Positions 49,707-59,325 of a stretch of DNA of 64,000 bases are shown here, one piece after another. Numbering within the stretch: the stretch's first letter is position 1; each line of letters opens with the position of its first letter. The stretch covers positions 62,001 through 126,000 of the forward strand of contig NZ_CALPCN010000002.1 in the NCBI RefSeq assembly GCF_943193045.1, given 5' to 3'. The stretch comes from Pumilibacter muris. Its GTDB lineage: Bacteria; Bacillota; Clostridia; Christensenellales; Pumilibacteraceae. Below the pieces are notes generated by a model. It had not been told where the DNA came from and did not search any database. It worked only from the letters and a program-made list of their open reading frames with translations. A program made the position numbers and the translations under genes.

Positions 49707-52700
49707 TTAAACGCGCGCCTTTCTCCGCAAAGAAATAATGAGCGCAAGTCCGATTGCAGCGATTGCAAGCGCTATGCTGCCTACGCTCGCCGCCTGCGAT
49801 TTGCAACCGCAACCCGATTTTTTATTCACAACGTTAACGGTTATTGTGCCTCTGCGGGTTTCTCCGTCTACCGTAACCGAAACATTGTAAGAAGTTTCGC
49901 CGAGTTCGCTTGTGCTAATATCCTCAACGGTTACGCGTTCGTCGCTGAGCGCGATTTGCTCGGTTGTTCCGTCGGAGAAATGCACCGTGAGTTTCATGCT
50001 CGAAAGGTCGAGCGACGAGCCTTTGTTAAGAGTGAAATTGCCTTCTATCTTGGATATGCCGCGTTTAACGGTTACAAGCACTTCGCGCACGATTTCTTCG
50101 AGAGGGTTGCCGTTTTCGTCTTTGCCGCCAACGAGCTTAACCAAAATTTTAGACTGACCGACGCTCAAGCCCACCATTGTGCCGCTCGCGTTAATAGTTA
50201 CAACGTCGGGTTTTTCGCTCACATAGGTAAACACGCCTGTGGTCGCGTCTTCGGGAATACGTTTAGCTCCGAGAGGTTGAGCCATGCCCGCAGTTATGGT
50301 CATAGTTTCAACCACAGTAAAGTCGGTGTATTCCTTGTAGTATTGCCATAAGCTTTTAACGTCGTCTTGCTCGTGGCAATAGTAGGTGTAGTCGTCGTCC
50401 ATGCGGGCGCAAACATACCAGTAGCCGTCGTTTTCTCCCTCGCCCAACTTGTGCCAAGCGTAAAGCGGCATTCCTTTTGCGAAAGTGATTTTGTCGCCGA
50501 GCATGTAAATTTGCCCGAATTCGTCGTCGTCAACATAATGAGGACAGTCTTTAAGCTTTTCTTCGTCGGTGCCGCAAGGGCATTTGCCGGGTTCGAATTT
50601 GTATTTCGTGCTGGGCGCGAAACTGTGCCCGTCAATAAAAATAAGAATGTTGCCGCCGAGCATCCAAAGCCCAACGTCGTGTTCGCTGTTTCCGTCGGCG
50701 GAAGTATAGGTAACGTAGCTTTTCATGTCGTCGCACTGAGCTCCGCCGAGCGCGTTTTTATTGTTAGGCGTATACGAACCTGCGCCTATCATCATGTTGC
50801 CGTTCCAAGTTCCCTCGCCGGGATTGCGGTTGTCGAAAATCGCGTAGCCCGCCACGCCTATGGAATTAAACTTTTGCGCCGCAGTAATTTCGTACACTTC
50901 CACTTGCACCGTTGCAGTAAGTTTGCTTACGGGGTCGGTAATCGTGAGAGTTCTTTCTCCCTTAGTGTTATAGTCGAAATTCTCATCGAACGCGTCCGCG
51001 CCGAGTTCGAACGACACGCCGTTGCTTCCGTCGGCATACACATAATGCGCCGTAAGTTTGTAGCCTGCGCTCGCAAACGACGAGCCTACGGGCACAAGAT
51101 ATTTGCTGTAAGCCCCCTCTAATTCGAGCGCGCTTTTTTGCTGTTCGGGTTTAACGGTGAGCGTGAACTCTTTTTTGAGTTCTTTATACGAAACCGTTAT
51201 TTTCACCGTTTTATCTGCGGGCGTTGCCGCGCGCGCGGTAAGCACGCCGAACACGTCAACAGAAACATAATCGGTGTCGCTCGATTCGAATTTGTAAACT
51301 GCGGTAACGTTCTCGTCGTCGAGCACAATTATTTGATGAGTTGTGTTAGCGTATAAAAATTCGGGTAACGTATCGAGTTCGAACGACTCGGGCTCAACAA
51401 GGATTTCCCAAACGGGTTTGCCGTTTTCGCCCACCGAAGAATACACATAGGTAACGCTCTCGGCAAGTCTTTCGTTGTCGGCAAGCGGCATGCCCTTTTT
51501 GAATGTGGCGGTGTCGCCGAGCGTCCATTTGTCGGCATATTCTCCCACAAAGAAACGCGGTCCCGTGAAGTTACCCGTATGCAACGATATTTTGGTTTTA
51601 TCGGGAACGCTCTGCTTGTGCATTTCCATGTATTTTATCATGGAATCCGCCTTAGTTGCGTCAAACGGAGTTTCGCTGTTAAACGAAAGCAACAAGTGAA
51701 TCCAACCTTGCGGCTCTACAACGCTCGTAATTTTAAACGTTTTGCTTGCTTTAACGTTTACGGTAACTTCCGCAGTTTTTCCGCCGTAAGAGAGTATCGC
51801 TTTTTGAGTGTTGCCCGCTTTGTCGGTGCTCACGCCGTTAAAGCTGAGCATGCTTTTGCTTATTGTCAACTCTTCTTCGGCAGTGTCGCTACCAACGGTA
51901 AATTTGCCAACAAGTTTACTAATGTCGGCTTCCAAATCGAGGTCGGCATATTGCCACACTTCGATTTCGCCCGTAACGCTAACGGACGACACCGTTGCGG
52001 AATTAACCGTTATAGTAAGTTCTTTCTTTTGGCTACCCACATAAAGAGTGAGCTTAGAAGTTCCCGCCTCAACGCCCGTAACAAGACCTGTGTCGGACAC
52101 CGTTATTCCGTCGTCGTTCGCAATAAAAATTTTGGTTGCGTCGTCGGCACCCGTAACGTTTATTTGAATTGTTCTGCCTTCGGTAACTTTAAGGTCGTTT
52201 TCGTTCTCAACCGCAAACTCTCCCGCAGGCTCGGTTATTTTAACCCAGTTTGTTTTATCGGCAACGTCGCCGCCGCGATACATAAATTTAACGGTTTCGT
52301 TTATTCGTTCTCCTCGCAAAAACCGCAACCCCTCTTTTACCGTCACTGTGTCGCCGGGAGTATAGAAAGCCGTATTATCAAACCCGCCCGCCGCATACAC
52401 ATGGAAAATGTTTCTTTGAACCAAGCGATAGTCCACCGCGTTATTAGTTGTGGTTTTAGCGTGATTCAATTCGATATATCCGTTCATATTCTTGCGAACT
52501 TCCGCAAGAACAGGAGTATTTCCGTAAGCGTCTTCAACCGTGTTACTCGTGCCGTTAAATTCGATTGCCAAATCTTTATAATTCGAGCCATCGTAATAAA
52601 CGGAAGCAACGGTTAGCTCGGCGTTTTCTTTCAATACGAGCTTAACCTCGTTTACGGTTGCGCCATCAACGCCCGAATTAAAAGGTACGTTTTTTTCTCC

Positions 52701-53795
52701 CGCCGTGTTAAAATCCACGCCGTCGAACGTAAACATTTCGGGTTTTACAGTTAAGGGGCTCTTCGTGCCATCGTCGAAAACGTTTAAAACCGTAAGTTTA
52801 TCGTAATCGACTTCGGCGGCTTTTTCGTATTGAAAAGCTTCGAGTTGTCCCGTAACTTCAACGTCGGTAATAGTAGCCGTTTGTGTAACTTCAACGTTAA
52901 CTTTATACGCTTTTGTGCCTATAAACGCCGTAAGCGACGACGTGCCCGCTTTAATACCCGTAATAACGCCCTCGTCGGTTACTGTTATTCCGTCGTCGTC
53001 GGCAACGAACATTTTTGTCGCGTTGTCCGCACCCGTAATATTGAGTTGCAACGTTTTGCCTATATCCACGCTGAGGCTGTCTTTGTTTTCGATTGTAACT
53101 TCGCCCTCAGGCTCAACAACTTTAAGCCAATTATCTAATTCGGAAGCGCCTTTTCCGTTATAAATAAATGCAACTGTTGCTCTCAATCGCTCGGTTTGTT
53201 GAAACGGACAACCTTTATAAACCGTTAAAATATCGCCAACCGTATATTGACTTATACATGAAGGAATGTAAAATCTTGGCGCCCCTGTGCCGCCTTGATA
53301 TACGGCATTATCATTTGTAGTATTTTTAGCAAATTTCAAATTTACATACGGCAACATGGTATTGCCTATTGCATCGGAAAAATTGCTCCCGCCTGTAGTC
53401 CACAACTCCATACTACCCCAATCCGAGTGTCTAACTCTATCAACCGTGAATTCCGTGCTCGCCTTTATAGTTACGGGCACTTCGGCTTGAGCCTCGCCTA
53501 CGGTAATTTTGGCGGTGTAGTCTCCCGCCGTATCAACGTCAACGCTTGAAAAATCAAGCATTTCGTGAGTTACCGTAACGGTCTCTTCGCCGTTTTTCAC
53601 AGTGAGCGCGCTCAAATCGTATTCCTTGCGCTCCGAAGGCACATATTGCTGCCATTCGAGCTTTCCCTCTACGGTCAGCGCGCTTTCGGCGGCGCGCGCA
53701 AACACGCCGCCCGCGAAAGCAAGCGCCGACGCGCACAACGCCAAACACACAACTATTGCCGTTAAGATAAGGCGTTTGTTTTTCGTTTTTTCCAT
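49707..53795 (-). CDS. Giant surface protein with repeated Ig-like domains
   Basis: 1362 residues. A signal peptide is followed by three diverged units of about 260 residues, each with a VEGKLEWQQY/VTGQLEAFQY/VTGEIEVWQY opening (near 41, 316 and 580), and more bacterial Ig-like domains (TLTVKPEQQK, EIVREVLVTVKRG). The C-terminus is KKSGCGCKSQAASVG, a TM helix and RRKARV, not LPXTG. This Cys-Gly-Cys plus TM plus Arg tail resembles alternative sorting signals. Likely a glycan-binding or adhesion protein serving the enzymes around it. Confidence 0.8.
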   Translation of the reverse strand: MEKTKNKRLILTAIVVCLALCASALAFAGGVFARAAESALTVEGKLEWQQYVPSERKEYDLSALTVKNGEETVTVTHEMLDFSSVDVDTAGDYTAKITVGEAQAEVPVTIKASTEFTVDRVRHSDWGSMELWTTGGSNFSDAIGNTMLPYVNLKFAKNTTNDNAVYQGGTGAPRFYIPSCISQYTVGDILTVYKGCPFQQTERLRATVAFIYNGKGASELDNWLKVVEPEGEVTIENKDSLSVDIGKTLQLNITGADNATKMFVADDDGITVTDEGVITGIKAGTSSLTAFIGTKAYKVNVEVTQTATITDVEVTGQLEAFQYEKAAEVDYDKLTVLNVFDDGTKSPLTVKPEMFTFDGVDFNTAGEKNVPFNSGVDGATVNEVKLVLKENAELTVASVYYDGSNYKDLAIEFNGTSNTVEDAYGNTPVLAEVRKNMNGYIELNHAKTTTNNAVDYRLVQRNIFHVYAAGGFDNTAFYTPGDTVTVKEGLRFLRGERINETVKFMYRGGDVADKTNWVKITEPAGEFAVENENDLKVTEGRTIQINVTGADDATKIFIANDDGITVSDTGLVTGVEAGTSKLTLYVGSQKKELTITVNSATVSSVSVTGEIEVWQYADLDLEADISKLVGKFTVGSDTAEEELTISKSMLSFNGVSTDKAGNTQKAILSYGGKTAEVTVNVKASKTFKITSVVEPQGWIHLLLSFNSETPFDATKADSMIKYMEMHKQSVPDKTKISLHTGNFTGPRFFVGEYADKWTLGDTATFKKGMPLADNERLAESVTYVYSSVGENGKPVWEILVEPESFELDTLPEFLYANTTHQIIVLDDENVTAVYKFESSDTDYVSVDVFGVLTARAATPADKTVKITVSYKELKKEFTLTVKPEQQKSALELEGAYSKYLVPVGSSFASAGYKLTAHYVYADGSNGVSFELGADAFDENFDYNTKGERTLTITDPVSKLTATVQVEVYEITAAQKFNSIGVAGYAIFDNRNPGEGTWNGNMMIGAGSYTPNNKNALGGAQCDDMKSYVTYTSADGNSEHDVGLWMLGGNILIFIDGHSFAPSTKYKFEPGKCPCGTDEEKLKDCPHYVDDDEFGQIYMLGDKITFAKGMPLYAWHKLGEGENDGYWYVCARMDDDYTYYCHEQDDVKSLWQYYKEYTDFTVVETMTITAGMAQPLGAKRIPEDATTGVFTYVSEKPDVVTINASGTMVGLSVGQSKILVKLVGGKDENGNPLEEIVREVLVTVKRGISKIEGNFTLNKGSSLDLSSMKLTVHFSDGTTEQIALSDERVTVEDISTSELGETSYNVSVTVDGETRRGTITVNVVNKKSGCGCKSQAASVGSIALAIAAIGLALIISLRRKARV

Positions 53796-53865
53796 TTTCC
53801 TTCTCCTTTTTTAAAAGATATTGTATTTAACGCCTTTGCTCTTGCAAAGGGAGCGTTACAAGATT

Positions 53866-55767
53866 TTATTTTCCATAGGCGTATCCGAACCGACCTATGG
53901 GAGCGCAATCGCCCGAAACGTAATAGTCTAAAATGTCGTCCTCTTTTTGCACGTTGTCGGCAATCTTAAACGAGAACCGAACGTCGTCGGGTTTTAATCC
54001 CAAAGCGGCAAGCGGAATTTTATACGCTATTTTATTCCCCGCGCACGCATATTCCGCCTCGCCCGCGTCGCTCCAATTATAGCCGTTTGCCAAACACTTT
54101 TCAACGCTCGTTTTGCCGCCCGACTTAGGCTTGCGGTTAATAACGTAGTTAAATCCCGCAAAGCTCGTTGTCGCGTCGCCCGCCGATATGAACAGGTTCA
54201 TCCAATTAGTGTCGGTTCCGTTGTACGCCGTTATGTCGTCTACCGTTTCAACGTAAACGTAAACGTTTTTGTCGTCGTGAGCCACTTTAATGGTTTTAAT
54301 ATCGTTGCGGTTGCTGTTGTCTATGTAGCTGTGAGCCACCCTCGCCGCGTTCTCGCCGTCGCGCGCAATAGCGTCGCCCGCAAAGTCGGCGTATTCCACG
54401 AAAACGTTGTCCCACGCCGCAAAATTGCTCAGGTCGGCAAAAGTTTTTGTGCGCATTTTGTAGCGCTTAGCCTCGCCCATTTTGAATTTGCGAGCGCCGC
54501 GCACCATTTGAATATAAAACCCGTCGCCCGCCGCTTTGCTCATTTCAACGTCGCGCGAGTGTTCGGCGTTGTAGCCGTCAACAAGCCAAATTTCTTTGCC
54601 CGTAACCTGACTCGGTCCTTCGGGGATTCCCGCCCATTTGTTGTCGGGGTCGTGATACTGCGCCGACGGGTATTTAATTGCCGTCCACTCGTTCCAACCC
54701 GTAACGAAAATATTATCGACAAAGCCTTTTTCGGCGTAAGTTTGAGCCATGTTCCACTGCCATTCGAAATTCGCGCCTTTCTTCCAGTCTTCTTCTACGC
54801 TATCCGCGCCGTTATAGCCGCGCGAAGTGGTGTTGAGCATTTCCGAAAAGAACACGCTTTTTTGCGAATGTTGAGCAACCGACACCGACGCGAACTTATT
54901 GTCGAGCGGAACGGGGTCGCCCCATTGCATCCAAGGAAGCCCGCGCTCTTCGTTGCGGGTAGTAGACGACGGCCACTGCGATTCGTAAAAATTAAAATAT
55001 TTGAACTCCTCGCTGTCGGTGGGCAAAAACTCGCTCGCGTCCGTTTGGTCGGTTGCGCCGCCGTTCGCGGTGGAAACGCCCACAATCACGGGGCGAGGGT
55101 CGTTTTTAAATCTGAACCACAAATCGTCATACTCGCCGCCTTTATAAAAAGTTTTATATAGCGAGCGCACCACCGAAGCCGAACCCGTGTTGGTGTAAAA
55201 ACCTACGGCGGGCACTTTCCAACCTTGTTGCTTGAACTTGCGGCACACTTTTAAAACCGTTTCGGCAACGTGGTTGTATTCCACCGAGTTGGTGTAGTCG
55301 AACAAAACGTAGTCTATTCCCGCCATAGTGAAAAGCTCTATATGCCGAGTAATAACCCATTCGTCGTTCATAGAGTAATAGCCGTAAAGAGGCTCGTTTG
55401 TGAAGTGAAACTGAAACGCGGGGCTTTTTCCCGTAGTGTCCTGCGGGTTATAAAGCGCGTCGGGATTTTCTTTTTCCAACTTATCCACGTCGTATATGCC
55501 CGTCATGCCTTGATTGCCGAGCCACGCAAAGTAGAATAGCCCGACGTATTTGTCGCCCGTGCCCGGTTCGGCGATTTCCACAGTTCTGCCGTAATCGTCT
55601 ATCGCCGTAAGGTTAGCAACGCTGTATTCCTGCGGCGAAAGATTGCGCGTGTCGGATTTAAGTTCCGACTGCGCCGGCGGGTTCGATTCCGCATCTCCGC
55701 ACGCAACGCCGCTCAAAGCCGCGATAAGTGCCATAGCCGCGCACAAAATGCCTTTTCCTTTTTTCAC
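53866..55767 (-). CDS. GH99/GH71-like lipoprotein with C-terminal CBM9-like domain
   Basis: 633 residues. Lipobox LSGVAC (Cys near 23). VGLFYFAWLGNQGMTGIYDV, then MAGIDYVLFDYTNSVEYNHV and VDNIFVTGWNEWTAIKYPSA (GWNEW) are typical of GH99-like/WbsX barrels that act on mannose-type or related glycans. The last 150 residues (TIKVAHDDKNVYVYVETVDD) resemble family 9 carbohydrate-binding modules. Surface-anchored partner of the sugar transporter. Confidence 0.78.
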   Translation of the reverse strand: MKKGKGILCAAMALIAALSGVACGDAESNPPAQSELKSDTRNLSPQEYSVANLTAIDDYGRTVEIAEPGTGDKYVGLFYFAWLGNQGMTGIYDVDKLEKENPDALYNPQDTTGKSPAFQFHFTNEPLYGYYSMNDEWVITRHIELFTMAGIDYVLFDYTNSVEYNHVAETVLKVCRKFKQQGWKVPAVGFYTNTGSASVVRSLYKTFYKGGEYDDLWFRFKNDPRPVIVGVSTANGGATDQTDASEFLPTDSEEFKYFNFYESQWPSSTTRNEERGLPWMQWGDPVPLDNKFASVSVAQHSQKSVFFSEMLNTTSRGYNGADSVEEDWKKGANFEWQWNMAQTYAEKGFVDNIFVTGWNEWTAIKYPSAQYHDPDNKWAGIPEGPSQVTGKEIWLVDGYNAEHSRDVEMSKAAGDGFYIQMVRGARKFKMGEAKRYKMRTKTFADLSNFAAWDNVFVEYADFAGDAIARDGENAARVAHSYIDNSNRNDIKTIKVAHDDKNVYVYVETVDDITAYNGTDTNWMNLFISAGDATTSFAGFNYVINRKPKSGGKTSVEKCLANGYNWSDAGEAEYACAGNKIAYKIPLAALGLKPDDVRFSFKIADNVQKEDDILDYYVSGDCAPIGRFGYAYGK

Positions 55768-55904
55768 GCTTTTTTCTCCTTTTTTTGTTTTTTGCTTTAC
55801 GTTTGAGACTGCCGCGCTACGCTTCGCGCTCCTCGCAATACTCGCCTACGGCTCGTGGCGTTCGCACGCTCGGCTAAGGACATCCCCGTAAGGCGGGGCG
55901 GAAA

Positions 55905-55985
55905 GGTTGCGAGTTTTCCCTATATTCCCACCTAAGGCGGCGAAGAACGGTTGTGAGTTTTCCCTATTTCCCCACCTAAGGCGGC
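55905..55985. repeat. Short tandem repeat, about 44-bp period
   Basis: Two near-identical copies of about 37 bp (55905 and 55949) share GAGTTTTCCCTAT and CCACCTAAGGCGGC. A shortened third copy (CCCCGTAAGGCGGGG) lies at 55884. Part of the gene-free stretch 55768-56102, whose left part also has pieces of the TTGCGAGGAGCG repeat. Only two or three units and no cas genes, so not CRISPR. Confidence 0.65.
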
Positions 55986-56102
55986 AGAGAGTGGTGCGGA
56001 GAGCGGTAACAGCGGTCGAGACGGCAAGGGCGTGTGCTCCCTCGCACATAACCGCGCCGACTCGACCGACGTAGCCGTTATACGCGCCGCTATATGCCGC
56101 CG

Positions 56103-56978
56103 TTAGCCTTTGAGTCCGTCCATAGCCACCCCTTCAATCAACTGCTTTTGGAACACAAAGAACAGCACTCCGGGAACTATGCTCATCAAAACGCCTGCCG
56201 CCATGCGGATATTAACCATATCGGCGGCAACGGTTTTGTTTTGCAAAAGATAAAACACTTTATAGGCGATTGTGTTAGGAAAGTCTTCGTCAAGGCGCCA
56301 AATAAGCGGTCCGTAATAGTCGCCCCACGCTCCCGTGAACACGTTGATAAGCATGTAAATTATAATCGGTTTTAAGAGCGGCATTGTGATTACGAAGAAT
56401 CTTCTGAGCGCGCCCGCGCCGTCGATTTTCGCCGCGCTGTCTATATCGGCGGGCAAGCTCTGAATAAACGAGCGAGCCAAAAAGATATATATCGCGCCGC
56501 CGCCCGTTAAGTTCGGAATTGTGAGCGGCAACAGCGTGTTCAGCCAGCCGATTTTGGCATACAGCACATAAAGCGGAATTTGAGTGATTACGGCGGGAAG
56601 CATCATTGTCGAGAGCATGAACGCGAACAAAGCTTTTTTGCCGAAAAAGTTGCAGCGCGCAAAGCCGTAAGCAATAAAAGTCGCCGAGAGCGGCACAGCG
56701 ATAGCGTTGAACAAAATAACTTCCATTGTGTGCAACAGCGCCGCGCCGTATCCTTTGTCGCCGAAGATGTGCATGTAATTTCCGAATTGCGGCTTTGCGG
56801 GAAGCAGTTTAATTTCGCTCGACAGCGTTTCTTCCACCGTCATAAGGCTTTTGCTAATCATGTAAAAGTACGGGAAAATGAGAATAACGGCAATAAGCGC
56901 CATAACCATATTGATTATTATTTTATAGGCGAGCTCTTTTTTCGCTATCCTTTTCTTGTTAAATAACGCCTGTTGCAT
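56103..56978 (-). CDS. ABC sugar transporter permease (MalG-like)
   Basis: 291 residues from ATG 56978; GGAGG lies 9 bases upstream and an upstream extension is not supported. Six TM helices. The cytoplasmic EAA loop reads AAKIDGAGALRRFFVITMPL. CUT1-family inner-membrane subunit. The ATPase is not encoded here, as is common when one MsmK-type ATPase serves several systems. Confidence 0.92.
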   Translation of the reverse strand: MQQALFNKKRIAKKELAYKIIINMVMALIAVILIFPYFYMISKSLMTVEETLSSEIKLLPAKPQFGNYMHIFGDKGYGAALLHTMEVILFNAIAVPLSATFIAYGFARCNFFGKKALFAFMLSTMMLPAVITQIPLYVLYAKIGWLNTLLPLTIPNLTGGGAIYIFLARSFIQSLPADIDSAAKIDGAGALRRFFVITMPLLKPIIIYMLINVFTGAWGDYYGPLIWRLDEDFPNTIAYKVFYLLQNKTVAADMVNIRMAAGVLMSIVPGVLFFVFQKQLIEGVAMDGLKG

Positions 56979-56980
56979 TC

Positions 56981-57922
56981 TCAGCCCTCCTCCCAGTCGA
57001 ACACTTTTTTGCGCACATAGAAGCAAACGGCTGTAACAATGCCCACAAAAAACAGCAAAACCCAACTGAGCGCGCTCGAATAGCCGTATTTACTGCTCTT
57101 GAACGCCTCGTTATAAATTTTAACGGCAAACATATACAGTGAGTCGTTTTCGCCCTTGCCCTCGTAGGCAAACACGAGAGTGCCGTTGAATTGCAACGAA
57201 CCTATCAGCATGGTAATCACGTTAAAGAATATCATCGGCATACTCATCGGAATAGTAACGTGAAAGAACTGTTGCACCCGCCCGCCGCCGTCTATTCTCG
57301 CCGCTTCGTAGAGCTGTGACGGAATAGCTTTGAACGCCGCGAGCCACAGTATCATGCCGCCGCCCACGCCCCACAAATTCATGAGGAAAATCGAGCCTAT
57401 CGCAACATACCACCTTTCGCTGTTAAAAAAGTCGCTGTGCAGCCCCACCCAACCGAGCATTTTGTTGAACAGTCCGTTGTAGGCGAATATGTCGCTCCAC
57501 AAGAGTCCCGACACCACGCCGGGAATTATAACGGGCAAATAATACAACACTCTGAAAGCGCCTACGCTCTTCATTTTCTGGTTCACGAGCACCGCCAAAA
57601 GATAACTCGTAACGAGCGCTATGGGCACCGACACAAACGTATAGAAAACGGTGTTACCGAGCACACGCCAAAATTCGGAATCGCGCGTGAAAATAGCTAT
57701 GTAGTTTCCGAGCCCTACGGGGTAATAAAGCCTGTTGCCCGTATAGTTATAGAACGACCATATAAACGACTGTATCATGGGATACACCGTAAATATTCCC
57801 AAGCCTATAACAAGCGGCAAAACGAAAAGCCAACCCGTGCGGTTCTTACGCCAAAAGTATTTCACGTTCTCGCGCGGAGTGCGCTTGCGCGAAGCCTTAT
57901 TCAACAACGCTGTTGAACGCAT
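56981..57922 (-). CDS. ABC sugar transporter permease (MalF-like)
   Basis: 313 residues, six TM helices; EAA loop AARIDGGGRVQQFFHVTIPM. The basic N-terminus (SRKRTPRENVKYFWRKNRTG) and order with the MalG-like gene fit CUT1 importers. Overlaps the binding-protein gene by 26 bases. Confidence 0.92.
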   Translation of the reverse strand: MRSTALLNKASRKRTPRENVKYFWRKNRTGWLFVLPLVIGLGIFTVYPMIQSFIWSFYNYTGNRLYYPVGLGNYIAIFTRDSEFWRVLGNTVFYTFVSVPIALVTSYLLAVLVNQKMKSVGAFRVLYYLPVIIPGVVSGLLWSDIFAYNGLFNKMLGWVGLHSDFFNSERWYVAIGSIFLMNLWGVGGGMILWLAAFKAIPSQLYEAARIDGGGRVQQFFHVTIPMSMPMIFFNVITMLIGSLQFNGTLVFAYEGKGENDSLYMFAVKIYNEAFKSSKYGYSSALSWVLLFFVGIVTAVCFYVRKKVFDWEEG

Positions 57923-59285
57923 CGTCTATGTCCGCCTTAAAGTATTTGAGCGCGTTTGCGGGAGTTTCTTTCACGGCATACGAGCCTACATACGTTCTGA
58001 TAGCGCTCACAACGTCGGACGCGAAAATGGGGTCTATGTAGCCGATAAAGTCGAGGTCGGTTTTATACTGCGAACCGTATGCGTATGCAGCAACGTTAAA
58101 TCCTTTTTCGGTATATTCTTTGTGCCAAATCGCGTCGGGGTTTTCTTGCGAAAGTCCGCTTCTTATCGACGGCAACGTGAGTCCGCCCTCTTTGGCGATA
58201 ATCTGCTGTCCGTCCTCGCTCATAAGATACGCCATAAACGCGAGCGCCGCTTCGAGTTTTTTGGGCTCGTCTTTAAGCTTACGGTTCACCGCGTAGCCCG
58301 CAAAACCGTGACCGATTGCCGAATTTTCGCCGTTTATAAGCGGGAACGAGCAAACGTCGAACTTGCCGCGAGTTACAGCCAAATTCTCGAATTTGTCGAT
58401 GGTTGCCGATTGGAACAACAGCGCGCCCGAGCCGCCCTCGAAGCTGCTAACCGAGTCGTTTTTGCTCGCCACAAAACGCCTGTCTACAAGCACTTTTATA
58501 AAGTCGCTCACCTTTTGATTTACTTCCGCCGTGAGCGCGAATTTGCCGTCGGAGTTAATAACTTCGCCGCCGAGCGATTTTATTATGGGATAGCCCACCG
58601 ACTCCCAGTTAAGATTGGCGTCTATCGGATAGTAGTTGTTTTTGCCTTGCGCGTCGTAATAGTCGCGAACCTTTTGGCAAACGCCCAAAAATTCGTCCCA
58701 CGTCCAGCCGTTTTTGAGTACGCTCATATCAACGCCCGCAACGCCGAGAATTTCTTTATTGTAGAACGTTATAACCGAATCGCATGTGCGGGGCACGGCA
58801 AACAAATATTCGCCGTATTTACCCATTTTTTTCGCTTCGTCGGTAAAATCTTGCTCGTAGTCGAACACGCCTTGCGCTTTCGCCGCATCAAGATATGCGT
58901 CGAGGTTCAAAGCGATTCCGTTAGCCACCAAAAAGTAATACTTGGCGGAGTCCGTCCACAAAATATCGGCAAGCACTTCCGCCTCGAACTGACGCATAAC
59001 GGTGGCGTTATACGAATCCATAGAAAGCAAGTTTGTGGTTACTTTTATCAGCGGATATTTTTCGTTAAAGCCTTTGATAAGAGCGTTGAGAATTTTTTCC
59101 TCAACCTCGTTGTCGGGACGCAAAACTTTGATTTCCCCTTGATACGACGCGGGCAACGTTAAATTAACGTCGTATTCGTCGCGGGTAATTTCGCCGCCGC
59201 GTTTGATTTCGCCGCAACCCGCCGCCGACACGGCGAACGCAAGAGCGAGCACGCAAGCAATTAGCAGTTTGAACAGTTTTTTCAT
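57897..59285 (-). CDS. Extracellular sugar-binding lipoprotein (ABC)
   Basis: 462 residues from ATG 59285, after AAGGAG. Signal peptide with lipobox SAAGC (Cys near 24). FNEKYPLIKVTTNLLSMDSY and LADILWTDSAKYYFLVANGI are typical of family 1 solute-binding proteins. First component of the importer; ligand probably an oligosaccharide released by the neighbouring glycosidases. Confidence 0.92.
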   Translation of the reverse strand: MKKLFKLLIACVLALAFAVSAAGCGEIKRGGEITRDEYDVNLTLPASYQGEIKVLRPDNEVEEKILNALIKGFNEKYPLIKVTTNLLSMDSYNATVMRQFEAEVLADILWTDSAKYYFLVANGIALNLDAYLDAAKAQGVFDYEQDFTDEAKKMGKYGEYLFAVPRTCDSVITFYNKEILGVAGVDMSVLKNGWTWDEFLGVCQKVRDYYDAQGKNNYYPIDANLNWESVGYPIIKSLGGEVINSDGKFALTAEVNQKVSDFIKVLVDRRFVASKNDSVSSFEGGSGALLFQSATIDKFENLAVTRGKFDVCSFPLINGENSAIGHGFAGYAVNRKLKDEPKKLEAALAFMAYLMSEDGQQIIAKEGGLTLPSIRSGLSQENPDAIWHKEYTEKGFNVAAYAYGSQYKTDLDFIGYIDPIFASDVVSAIRTYVGSYAVKETPANALKYFKADIDDAFNSVVE

Positions 59286-59325
59286 AATGTCATTTTCTCC
59301 TTTCCGCAACGCGGACTTATTTTTT

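Noticed and set aside
51579-52616. Long plus-strand open frame opposite the surface protein
   Set aside because: Shadow of a real minus-strand gene with signal peptide, Ig-like domains and sorting tail; no ribosome-binding site or recognisable domain.
55905-55985. CRISPR array
   Set aside because: Only two or three imperfect units, no distinct spacers and no cas genes.
57777-59162. 461-codon plus-strand open frame opposite the transporter genes
   Set aside because: Antisense to clear permease and binding-protein genes; composition is that of a reverse-strand shadow.
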